A stretch of DNA of 64,000 nt from Turritopsis dohrnii (lineage: Eukaryota > Cnidaria > Hydrozoa > Anthoathecata > Oceaniidae): contig BQMF02000754.1 of assembly GCA_027922465.2 (NCBI GenBank), positions 1-64,000 on the forward strand, read 5' to 3'. Below are positions 45,310 to 52,675 of the stretch, piece after piece. Position 1 is the first letter of the stretch. The number at the start of each line of letters is the position of its first letter. The notes beneath the pieces were generated by a model that worked only from the letters and a program-made list of their open reading frames with translations, searched no databases and was not told the DNA's origin. The position numbers and the translations under genes were made by a program.

Positions 45310-45449
45310 ATATAATATTCGTTTCATGTAGCTCATCACCGCCACATGAAAAAAAAATGTACGAAGTAATACTACTCATCTGTTTCTGCGTTTCTTCAGG
45401 ATTTTGGATGTCTGTTTTCTGGAAGTGTCGTCATATAATAAATCTATTC

Positions 45450-45957
45450 ATGAATATCGATGGATCTCTAGACGTAGTTGGTACTCCAGTAGAAGCGCAG
45501 AAAAAAGAAGAACTTATACGTGCTGTACAAAGTGGTCAACATCTTGGCGGTATAAAACCTTGGACAGTTGAAAGAGTGAATAAGTTGAATGACAAGACCA
45601 TCGAAAAGCTATACAAAACATACACGGAGGGGAACGAATTCCAGCAAGAAACGCCTGATTTCAACGCTCTGATATCTAATTTGGTAGGTGTGAGAGATGT
45701 TTCAAAGATGATGAAGGAGATCAACGGAAATCCACTCATCACTAATTCCATCACGAGTTATATGGCGGCATCTATACCTGGCGTTTCACCTATGGATGTG
45801 ATAGGGTCTACTATCTACTCAAATTGTAAAACTTTTCTCGGTCCTTTGGCGCTGTTTGCGATCATTTTTAGCAATCTTAATTGGATTAAGTACGCAAAAA
45901 TCGCTGAAGATCGTCAAATAAATGAGCGAAGACGAGAAGAAAATAGTAAATCGAAGG
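45450..45957 (+). CDS. Polinton-associated membrane protein, unknown function, 3' end rearranged
   Basis: From ATG 45450 the frame encodes a mostly helical protein with one probable membrane segment near its end (F-L-G-P-L-A-L-F-A-I-I-F-S). The frame is open upstream to 45258, but that part continues from the ankyrin remnant and looks non-native. The last codons (R-R-R-E-E-N-S-K-S-K) run straight into an inverted repeat, after which the frame encodes reverse-complement nonsense up to 46007. I do not recognise a named family; position between polymerase and integrase is typical for accessory Polinton ORFs. Confidence 0.55.
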
Positions 45958-46007
45958 CGGGTCCTTCGATTTTACTATTTTCTTTTCGTCTTCGCTCATT
46001 TATTTGA
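45914..46007. repeat. Long hairpin at a gene boundary
   Basis: 45914-45957 and 45963-46007 are reverse complements over about 44 bp with one mismatch and one bulged base, and a 5-base loop (CGGGT). It contains the last codons of the upstream gene (AAATGAGCGAAGACGA) copied backwards, so it is an inverted copy made in place, not an independent terminator. Confidence 0.9.
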
Positions 46008-46280
46008 GTGGCGAGTGGGAAGAAGCTAGCAGAGTGGAACCGAAAGTATAAAAAGACTATGTTACAAATACCTAGTCAAGTACCTACGCAAGTACCTAGT
46101 CAAGTACCTACACAAGTACCTACTAAGACGTATATGATTGGAGGAGCTGGTGGTGCAATAGCTGTTCTAGCTGTGGGGTTGTTAGTCTGCTACTACTACA
46201 CACGATGTTCTACTAAGCCTTCCGCTGACACTGGCTCAAAGGTGCAAGCACAAAAACAAGATCAGTTTTGCTTAATATAA
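46008..46280 (+). CDS. Small single-pass membrane protein with P-T-Q-V repeats, start lost
   Basis: 90 codons without an ATG: the frame opens directly after the hairpin at a TGA (46005-46007), and the first codon available is GTG. The protein has a basic N-terminus, five copies of P-[ST]-Q/K-V-like tetrads (I-P-S-Q-V-P-T-Q-V-P), and one membrane segment (G-G-A-I-A-V-L-A-V-G-L-L-V-C-Y-Y-Y). The missing start fits replacement of its 5' end by the inverted copy. Function unknown; possibly a small virion or host-membrane protein of the element. Confidence 0.5.
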   Translation: MASGKKLAEWNRKYKKTMLQIPSQVPTQVPSQVPTQVPTKTYMIGGAGGAIAVLAVGLLVCYYYTRCSTKPSADTGSKVQAQKQDQFCLI

Positions 46281-46331
46281 TTGGAGAAGGAATTCATGGA
46301 TAGCATGTGGCAGGCGGCACGTTAACTAGGC

Positions 46332-46490
46332 TTCACCAGCTTGTACGCGTACGCTGGAAAGAAATTCTTCAGTGTAGGAGCTCCATCCGCAAAGCTAGAT
46401 TTAGCTGATGTGGGAAAGCTTGGACTATACCCTGAGATGGCAGTTTTGTCAGATGATTACGCACTCAAGGAAAGGGTGGTACAAGGATAA
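46332..46490 (+). pseudogene. Small Polinton ORF remnant (53 codons)
   Basis: A coding-like frame without start codon (begins F-T-S-L-Y-A-Y-A-G-K-K-F-F-S-V-G, ends E-R-V-V-Q-G-stop). A short ATG frame at 46297 stops at 46328-46330 immediately before it, suggesting a frameshift between the two. No family recognised. Confidence 0.45.
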
Positions 46491-46507
46491 AATTTTGGCT
46501 TAGATAA

Positions 46508-46919
46508 ATGGTTAGCATCTTAATAGGAGGGGCAGTAAGTGCAGCACTATCCACGTTTGGCAACTATGCAGAGAGGGCTCTCTCTGGTTATGAGGAAGGA
46601 GCAGCAGATCGAAAAGAACGTGCTATGGCAGCGGAAAAAAACGAGACAAGGACAAATGGAATGGGATCGAGAGCGCGCGACACGCCTTGACTTTATCAAC
46701 AACAGACTTCGACAAGAAAATAACGCCTCTGCGTACATCTCTGATCTTGATCGAAGTATGCACGAGTACTACGAGACAACACAACAGCGTCTCCCACCTT
46801 TAACCCCTAGGCCTGAATTAACGGATTTTTATAACCCTTCTGAAGCTCAAAAGACTGGTGAATGGGTAGCGATCGCTGGAACTCTAGGTATTGTAGGATT
46901 TCTGCTCTATCGTATGTAA
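46508..46919 (+). pseudogene. Polinton accessory protein with C-terminal membrane anchor, one frameshift
   Basis: ATG 46508 opens a frame with a Gly/Ala-rich start (I-G-G-A-V-S-A-A-L) and a charged helix. At the seven-A run near 46638-46644 the coding signal moves to the frame that runs to 46919, with Arg/Glu-rich helices, a Pro-rich stretch (L-P-P-L-T-P-R-P) and a terminal hydrophobic segment (A-G-T-L-G-I-V-G-F-L-L-Y). One base gained or lost in the A run explains it. Function unknown. Confidence 0.6.
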
Positions 46920-46922
46920 TAA

Positions 46923-47710
46923 ATGACTGAAACGTTGCGTGACATCTACTACAAACCAGAGAATCTGTGGAAAGGGAAGAAAGCCATTAAAGACCTTTAG
47001 AAGACTGCTGGATTTACTAGGAAACAAGTGTTGAAGTGGCTAACTCATCAAGCTTTATATCAGATACATCTACCAAGGCCTAAGCACATCGACTATCCTC
47101 ACTTTTACGTGACCAAGGTGAACAAGATCCACCAGGCCGGTCTTTTGTATCTTCCTCATGACAAAGTCTATCAGAATACGTACAAGTACGCTTTGAATGT
47201 GATCGATATTGCTTCAGGGTATAAAGCGAGTAGACCTCTGAGAACGAAGAAGGCGAGCGACGTTGCAGAGATGTCTGCTGACATATACAAACAGGGTCCA
47301 CTAAAGTGGCCTGAGAAGCTCTATGTAGATAACGGATCAGAGTTCAAGTCGGAAACAGCCAAGGTCTTCCAGAAGCACGATGTCGAGGTGGTAAGAACTA
47401 CAACAAAGCATAACCACAGAAAGCAAGCCTTTGTGGAAAACTTTAACAAACTCCTCGCGGAGAAACTTTTCCCTATACAAGATGCGCAGGAGTTTGAAGA
47501 TCCAGAGAAAAACAGTACCACTTGGGTAAAACACTACCAGAAAAGTGTGAGTCAACTGAACAACAATGTTCTTGCCAGAACCGGCATGAAACCCTCAAAG
47601 GCGATTAAACTGAAGGAAGTTCCGTTAAAAGTTGCGTTTTTACCCGGAGGAAGAAACTTTACCTGACTTAGGATTATACCGCTATTTGCTAGCACCGGGT
47701 TTCACGGAAT
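46923..47710 (+). pseudogene. Polinton retroviral-type (rve) integrase, inactivated
   Basis: The enzyme that inserts Polinton DNA into the host genome. ATG 46923 begins the usual N-terminus (Y-Y-K-P-E-N-L-W); a TAG at 46998-47000 interrupts it, and the frame then runs on to 47666. Catalytic pattern: the second Asp is in V-D-N-G-S-E-F (47320-47346 region) and the Glu in A-F-V-E-N-F-N-K. The position of the first Asp, before L-L-Y-L-P-H-D, is Gly (GGT), one base from Asp. A frameshift near 47640 leads to a short further piece (L-G-L-Y-R-Y-L-L) that stops at about 47710; the usual longer C-terminal tail is missing. Three independent lesions make it inactive. Confidence 0.9.
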
Positions 47711-47755
47711 GACTTTAACTCTAGTGTAGAACTTACCGACATTTACACTATCGAT

Positions 47756-48248
47756 ATGTCAAAGATCACTATAGCAGAATCTATTATAGCAAACAAGAAC
47801 GACAAGAGGTACTACATCGGGTATGAGAAGGAACCGAGTAGAATTGTTCCTCTCTTGATCAAGACCCCAAAGAATTGCCACTCTTCAGGGGTATTGAGGT
47901 ATAACGAGACATCTGCCTGGAAGATAGGATTCAACGTGTTGTGATGCCTACAACGCAATTGCTGATCGTGTGCAAGAGCTTCTCGCCAAGATCTTGAGAG
48001 GTACTGTGATAAGTACTACAGGCTGGATCAACCCAAAGCTCATCTCCTGGGATGGTAACATCAAAACAAAGTTTATAAACGATTCACCGCCGTTCAACCA
48101 ATCCTGCAAGGACACTGATGTGTTGAAGATCGGAAGCGTGTACACACAGAATCATAACCACTACCTCCAAGTCCATCTGAAAGAGTGCAAGTACCATAAA
48201 ACAGATATGCGTGAGAGCCTTTTCATCACCAGTGATGACGATGAGTAG
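47756..48248 (+). pseudogene. Conserved Polinton protein of unknown function, one frameshift
   Basis: ATG 47756 opens a frame with Y-Y-I-G-Y-E-K-E-P and P-L-L-I-K-T-P-K-N, stopping at TGA 47942-47944. The coding signal continues one frame over from about 47940 to TAG 48246-48248 (L-I-S-W-D-G-N-I-K-T, V-L-K-I-G-S-V-Y, acidic end T-S-D-D-D-E). The two halves look like one globular protein seen next to the integrase in related elements. No enzymatic motif visible. Confidence 0.6.
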
Positions 48249-48870
48249 AGACTTCAAAGTTAATGTTCTAACTTTGAAGAAAATGGGACCCCTTGGGAGG
48301 TCGCGAAACCCCCACGATGTGTTCCTTTCCTTAGAGCTCGCTCTCTGCATTTCAATGCGTAGTGACAAACCTACTGCAGCTTTAGCTCGAAACTGGTTGC
48401 TGAAAGAGATTATCCCGAGAGGTTTTAACAAGATTATCCAAGAAAAGCAAAATGCCATTGAGGAAGCTGAAGCAGCTCTGGCTCTGATGAACGACGATCT
48501 CATAAAAGCGCAGACTGAGCTTGTAGAGCGTGATCAAATAATTGCTGAGCTGGAGCAACGCTACGTACCACATCGAAAACCGATCGACAACATTCTTTGT
48601 GTTGTGGAGACGCGGAGCACTACTTCAACGCATCTGTACTACATGATACGATGTCAACGAAAGCAACTTAGGAGGAGATTAAATCTACTGCGGATCAACT
48701 TCCCTGAGATGGAAGAACTCGGTAAATGCGAAGACGCCAAAGCCGTACATGCATGGCACCGGTTCCGAGAAGATGTCCTGGGTAGGGAGAATTTCTACAA
48801 AAACCACTTTACTCTGCCCGATGTTGATACGCGGGAATTGTTCGAGGGTATGTTCGATATCGACATGTAA
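48241..48870 (+). CDS. BRO-like viral protein with coiled coil
   Basis: Intact frame of 209 codons. The ATG at 48241 overlaps the stop of the previous gene by 8 bases, a compact arrangement that supports this start. Residues about 23-65 carry N-P-H-D-V-F-L-S-L-E and M-R-S-D-K-P...W-L-L-K-E-I-I-P-R-G-F, matching the end of the BRO-N/KilA-N-associated DNA-binding region of large DNA viruses. Then comes a coiled coil (about 68-110, Q-N-A-I-E-E-A-E-A-A-L-A-L) and a C-terminal basic domain with Y-Y-M-I-R-C-Q-R and W-H-R-F-R. BRO-type proteins bind DNA and are thought to modulate host or viral transcription. Only the final part of BRO-N is present, so the protein is shorter than typical BRO proteins. 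Confidence 0.65.
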   Translation: MSRDFKVNVLTLKKMGPLGRSRNPHDVFLSLELALCISMRSDKPTAALARNWLLKEIIPRGFNKIIQEKQNAIEEAEAALALMNDDLIKAQTELVERDQIIAELEQRYVPHRKPIDNILCVVETRSTTSTHLYYMIRCQRKQLRRRLNLLRINFPEMEELGKCEDAKAVHAWHRFREDVLGRENFYKNHFTLPDVDTRELFEGMFDIDM

Positions 48871-48886
48871 CGTTTTGGTAGCTACT

Positions 48887-48967
48887 ATGAAGCGTGAGCA
48901 ACTCACTAGATCAGAACTTGAAAAGGGTGTCCAACGGTTGGACTCCCCTAGGAGGTCGAGTAAATAA
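48887..48967 (+). CDS. Tiny ORF between BRO-like and zinc-ribbon genes
   Basis: 26 residues (M-K-R-E-Q-L-T-R-S-E-L-E-K-G), 16 bp after the BRO-like stop and with its TAA directly touching the ATG of the zinc-ribbon gene (48968). The tight packing suggests a real small gene, but size prevents any assignment. Confidence 0.3.
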   Translation: MKREQLTRSELEKGVQRLDSPRRSSK

Positions 48968-49201
48968 ATGGAAGACTTTTCAAATCCAATATTTGACTCT
49001 GCCAAGGATAGACTCCTTGAAATATTCAACGAAATGTCAAAGCCTAGAGCGACTGCTCCAGAACAAACATTGTATACTTGCCATTGCTGTGGGAGCAGGA
49101 ACATTCTTTCAATACCAAAAACAAGTCAGGTCATGTTGACGAGGGAACGTCAGTGGTTCAATGAGTGTAACAACTGCCATAGCAAGTGGAGGGATGGATA
49201 A
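48968..49201 (+). CDS. TFIIS-like zinc-ribbon protein
   Basis: 77 residues, intact. The C-terminal half has C38-x2-C41 and C67-x2-C70 with S-R-N-I between and the closing K-W-R-D-G, the layout of the TFIIS C-terminal zinc ribbon (C-P-x-C...F-x-x-C-x-x-C-x-x-x-W-R). In TFIIS this ribbon enters the RNA polymerase II channel through an acidic D-E pair; here the corresponding loop reads M-L-T-R-E-R-Q, so only one acidic residue remains and cleavage-stimulating activity is doubtful. Large DNA viruses encode similar proteins for their own transcription. Its place in this element suggests a transcription role, by inference. Confidence 0.7.
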   Translation: MEDFSNPIFDSAKDRLLEIFNEMSKPRATAPEQTLYTCHCCGSRNILSIPKTSQVMLTRERQWFNECNNCHSKWRDG

Positions 49202-49318
49202 TACGACAACATTCATTGTAGTGCCAATCTACAAAACATAAGGAGGAGGTGCCTCATCCCAGGCGGCAAAATGACGTCTTAAAGACGTCTAAAAGAATTA
49301 TATACATCAGTATATACA
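49202..49318. repeat. Gap holding a GACGTC-element remnant
   Basis: 49257-49292 reads CCCAGGCGGCAAAATGACGT then CTTAAAGACGTCTAA, closely resembling the block B unit edge CCCAGCGGGCACAAGACGTC at 21976. A short AT palindrome (TATATACATCAGTATATACA) follows. No gene. Confidence 0.5.
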
Positions 49319-49972
49319 TCACATAGCAGGTGCACTCGGGGTATCTGAACTGCTCACGAGCTTTTTTGCGATTTCTTCGCGACCTTCTTTCCTTCCACGC
49401 TCCAAAAGCTCTTGCTTCTGATGTTCGTAAAGCTGTTTGATCACCTTCCTTCATCGTTTCCGCAGATCTTGCTTCATACCTGTGTAGCGCTCTTTCTCCG
49501 CCATAATTCGAGTAAACTCAGGATGATCGATGGTACCGTCTTCGTAAACTTTTGATATTAGCACACGCAGACTGTCTAGAACGGTCTGCGCAGCGAATGC
49601 GATATCATGATTTTTCTGTCTTTTACATCGAAAATAGAGGCACATTTTTGAATATCGCTCATATATTAGACCCACCACGAGATTTGTCACACACAGCGCG
49701 ATGCTCATCGAAGTATCCATTTCTGATACCAAGCATGCAATCTCACCACCAGAGAGTACAACATTCACCGCGATCAGAAAGTAAGATATATATTTCGCAA
49801 CTGCTGAGTAGTGTGAAAATTTGCGCTTTAAAGATGTTCGACTTTCTAGTTCCCGAGATAGGTATGCTTCCGTCTCCTTCACCGTTTGAATTCTATAGTT
49901 TTTTGTGTATTCATCCTCATGGCCTGATAAAACAGGATATAGCTTCTCCGTATTCATGTCGTACATTGCCAT
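49319..49972 (-). pseudogene. Polinton two-helix membrane protein, one frameshift
   Basis: The likely start is ATG 49970-49972 (M-A-M-Y-D-M-N-T-E-K), just after the stop of the upstream gene at 49978-49980. The protein has a soluble N-terminus, two adjacent membrane segments (I-S-Y-F-L-I-A-V-N-V-V-L and M-S-I-A-L-C-V-T-N-L-V-V-G-L), a basic loop (C-K-R-Q-K-N-H-D-I-A) and a long charged helix. The frame stops at 49451 after L-R-K-R, but coding continues in another frame to TGA at 49319 (E-L-L-E-R-G-R-K-E-G). The helical hairpin plus coiled coil would suit a virion-membrane or pore-type protein; this is a guess from shape only. Confidence 0.6.
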
Positions 49973-49977
49973 CTGTT

Positions 49978-50238
49978 TATTTGAAGACGACGAGCATATA
50001 GATAGCTTGTAAATCAACTTTCCTGCCTTGATCGTCGGTGACGTAAAAATTCAACGTTCGCGTTGAGGACCTCAATTTGTTGGTGAACATAGGACGTTCA
50101 TAGTGATACGACATGATGTCGCCATACTCGTACTCTGGATTCTGAAGTCTGAAAATGTGTACGATTTTCGTAATTGCACCGTTTAACAGAATATAGCTGT
50201 TTTCGAATTCCTCACAGTACAGCCTTATAGACTTGAAC
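49978..50238 (-). pseudogene. C-terminal piece of a Polinton structural-type protein
   Basis: About 86 codons without a start, ending R-K-V-D-L-Q-A-I-Y-M-L-V-V-F-K-stop. The end pattern (F-Y-V-T-D-D-Q-G-R-K-V-D-L) is a beta-strand-rich finish typical of capsid-associated or fibre-type proteins of these elements. The 5' part is missing: coding similarity ends at about 50238, where an unrelated insertion begins, and nothing on the other side resumes it. Confidence 0.5.
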
Positions 50239-50640
50239 GGAAAAAGTTTGAAAAAGACTTGTAGAGGCCTTCTACGAAAAATCTATGTTTCGGACTTTCT
50301 AGACCTAGCAAGTATAGAAGACCTTCCGTCATTATTACCTTGTACCCTTTGGATACTGCTAACTGAAGCTTACCATCACATATCTGATCTAGATATACGA
50401 TTTAAAGTGATCTTGCATTTATATTATCGCGAATATAACCCAGGTGTGAAGTGAATGAGGATTGGATTGGGGTCTGTTGCTACTTGATCTTTCGTATAAC
50501 ACTGCTTCTTTTATCGCAATCTCCGTGCTTTCTTTTAACTCTGTTGGTAACTTGGTTTCTCCAAGATTGGTGACATTTAGATATGTTTCATACATTTATT
50601 ATGAGAGAAATGAACTACTTACTTACTTACTTACTTACTA
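50239..50640 (+). mobile_element. Probable 5'-truncated non-LTR retrotransposon 3' end
   Basis: A 73-codon frame (50233-50454) ends I-L-H-L-Y-Y-R-E-Y-N-P-G-V-K and is followed by a 180-bp untranslated tail finishing in tandem CTTA (ACTTACTTACTTACTTACTA, 50618-50640). Truncation at the 5' side and a simple-repeat 3' tail are usual for LINEs that do not end in poly(A). It interrupts the minus-strand gene at 50238. The clade cannot be told from so short a piece. Confidence 0.45.
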
Positions 50641-50672
50641 TATCTTCTCATTTCCGTTTGTACCCATGAAAA

Positions 50673-51403
50673 ATGACAGATGGCTCAATGTCGACATGTT
50701 ACCCAGGACAGTTTATCTTTGCTACCTGGTTAGCTACGACTGGTTGCGGCATATCAACGCAACATCTACACCATAAGAACCCTATGATTGAGAGCATCTA
50801 CTGCTTTCAGGTCTATTTTCAAATACGTCTGATCTTGAAGCAACTTGAAATTCCTCTACCAAGTGAACTAAGCTTCAACTCGCGAGATAACAAATACAAT
50901 TCAAGTGCGTTCAAGACGCTCTCTGCAGAGTTTAACATACCAGCTGACAAGTTCTTCTGGCGATACCCCGCTCGCATGCGGAGAATTGGCAAGAGTTTGG
51001 AATTCTAATTTCAAAATGATGTTAATGCTGGGATAAGTACAGCTGGTATACAACGCTTGTCGCAGAGTACGCGGATGTACACACGAATGCTTTTAGAAAG
51101 TCAGGCAAGTGCACGTTCCGTTATAGCGGGTGACAATGAACGTGCCTTGGATGCTCAAAAGATCTTCATGACCGCAGTAGAGCAAGCGATCCGGAAAGAC
51201 ACCTCTTTAGCGGGAGAGATTGGTAAGTTCCAGAAAGCCTTACTTACTTAGCGGGAGAGATTGGTAAGTTCCAGAAAGCCTTAAGTTACGCTATATCGGA
51301 ACCTGATTTTGGCGTTGCGCTCGGTATATACCTGATACCCAGCGACTTAAAGCTTGGGAATCTCGACAACATCTCTGATTTTTCGACAAAGCTTACAACA
51401 TGA
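50673..51403 (+). pseudogene. Conserved Polinton protein, stop and 41-bp duplication
   Basis: The start is probably M-S-T-C-Y-P-G-Q-F (ATG near 50688) or the ATG at 50673. The first part (S-I-Y-C-F-Q-V-Y-F-Q-I-R-L-I-L, F-F-W-R-Y-P-A-R-M-R-R) ends at a TAA, 51006-51008. The same frame then continues with coding character (Q-S-T-R-M-Y-T-R-M-L-L-E) to 51251. There a 36-bp segment is repeated (51207-51242 and 51248-51283, period 41), shifting the frame; the rest ends at TGA 51401-51403. One gene of about 235 codons with one stop and one duplication is the simplest reading. The family accompanies capsid genes in related elements; role unknown. Confidence 0.6.
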
Positions 51404-51439
51404 AGAAAAAAAGCAGGCTCTCATGTGGGTAGGGTTGGG

Positions 51440-52023
51440 TTAATTTCGCTTCTTTTGTATTTCAAACCATAGCCAGTTGCCTATCAGACCAACCCCCAAA
51501 ACTACAACTAGCCATGCGTTGGTTGCTAGAGCTATGACACCTTTCTTCAGAAAGTTTAAGAGCCAGCTTACAAGAATTTGATCCCCGGCAATGCAGCTCC
51601 AAGTTTGCTTGCAAGTTTTCCGAGAAGGCGTCCAAGTGCTTCGAGCTGCTTCTTCACCCATTGCTGCACACCAGCTCTTCCAGAAGCAGCAGGAAGACTT
51701 CCTGGAGGAGCACCACCACCACCTGTGCGAGAGGTTGCTATCGTTGATATTACCAGCGAAAACGCTGTTAAGATTGAAACGATTGTGATGCCTTGCTCTC
51801 GAAAGAGAATGCGAAATTTCTCCCCTAGTGTTCTATCCTTGTCGAGGACTTTTAATATCGTCTCTTTGATGCGCGACCACTGGCTAGACAACTTCTTGCG
51901 GTTACCACTGAGCACTTCTAGTCGCGCTGCACAATCCAATTTCAAATCGGAGAGTCGTCACTTAATCTCTTCTTGCACTTCAGGTTCATTGGTTTCACCT
52001 AGTTTACTTTCTTCTTTTGCCAT
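51440..52023 (-). pseudogene. Polinton minor membrane/virion protein, two lesions
   Basis: Starts M-A-K-E-E-S-K-L-G at 52023. A TGA near 51961 interrupts the acidic N-terminus, then the frame continues to 51568: heptad-like helix, F-R-E-Q-G-I-T-I-V-S-I-L-T-A, a Gly/Pro linker (G-G-G-G-A-P-P-G), and an amphipathic basic helix (W-V-K-K-Q-L-E-A-L-G). A frameshift near 51570 leads to the last part (51440-51569) with a membrane segment (A-W-L-V-V-V-L-G-V-G-L-I-G). This protein type is common beside capsid genes in cnidarian Polintons. An amphipathic-plus-membrane layout resembles minor capsid or membrane-lytic virion proteins; that is inference. Confidence 0.6.
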
Positions 52024-52042
52024 TTGACTGTCGAATTCGCTT

Positions 52043-52651
52043 AGTTTTGCATCTCTTTACGTATTCGTCTTAGTGCAACGTCTACTCCTGTAAGTTCACG
52101 CAAACTCAATTCAATCCCTAGCGCGTAGAATCTCCTCCACCTCTAAACTTTTTTTGGGTGCCTTGATCGACCATTTCACCCAATACCTCCACCACATCTG
52201 AGATTTTGTCGATGACTTGACTGTTATCCAAGCTATTCATTTCACGATCCGTCGGTATGGTGTTTTCTAGATGCTTGAAACTATTCATCCACTGAGTTGC
52301 TGAGCTATTAGCATCCTTAGGTACCTCAAAACTCATATCACGAAGACCGTTCTTCCCTAAAATACGCGCTATTTTGAGTTGCCCATCCTGAGTTGTTAAT
52401 GCTTCAGGCTTTCCTTTAAAGTATAAATCGCGGCCTACCTGTTTAAAGAGATCCGTGTGTAAATTCATAGGTTTTTGACCTGTCCGTTCAGACAGTTTTT
52501 CATATAGACCTTCCACTCGACTCTGGAGCACTGATAACTTGAGCTTGTCAGTATTTAGACCAGTTGGACTGAATGGGGTCTCACTTATTGGCGGTGGATG
52601 CTTGTCAACAGCATCTTCATCTCTCAAAGAATCCATTTCGATATTATCCAT
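52043..52651 (-). pseudogene. Polinton conserved protein, divergent from capsid gene, 3' frameshift
   Basis: Start at M-D-N-I-E-M-D-S-L (52651) or 18 bases upstream at 52669, where its ATG overlaps the capsid gene ATG on the other strand. The main frame has a helical domain (L-Q-S-R-V-E-G-L-Y-E-K-L) and a globular part with D-L-Y-F-K-G-K-P-E-A-L. It ends at 52118 after a Gly-rich R-G-G-G; the coding signal continues one frame over to a TAA near 52043 (L-S-L-R-E-L-T-G-V-D). Its end and the next minus-strand start (52023) are 20 bp apart, as in a shared transcription unit. Function unknown. Confidence 0.6.
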
Positions 52652-52675
52652 TTCTCTTACAATAAACATGTATGG
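52640..52675. promoter_or_regulatory. Divergent start region of capsid gene and minus-strand gene
   Basis: The two genes start back to back with no intergenic space: ATG of the capsid gene is 52668-52670 and the first minus-strand ATG is 52667-52669 (next one 52649-52651). Any promoter must lie inside coding sequence. AATAAACATG is the only A/T-rich feature; no TATA box stands out. Confidence 0.3.

Noticed and set aside
45914..46007. Intrinsic transcription terminator.
   Set aside because: Arms of 44 bp copied from coding sequence, no U-tract, and a eukaryotic context argue for a templated inverted copy.
49552..50001. 149-codon plus-strand ORF across the minus-strand membrane-protein gene.
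   Set aside because: It is the shadow of the minus-strand frame, which has membrane segments and coding character.
51578..52027. 149-codon plus-strand ORF.
   Set aside because: Shadow of the minus-strand Polinton membrane protein; Pro/Ser-rich only because it is the complement of a Gly/Lys-rich frame.
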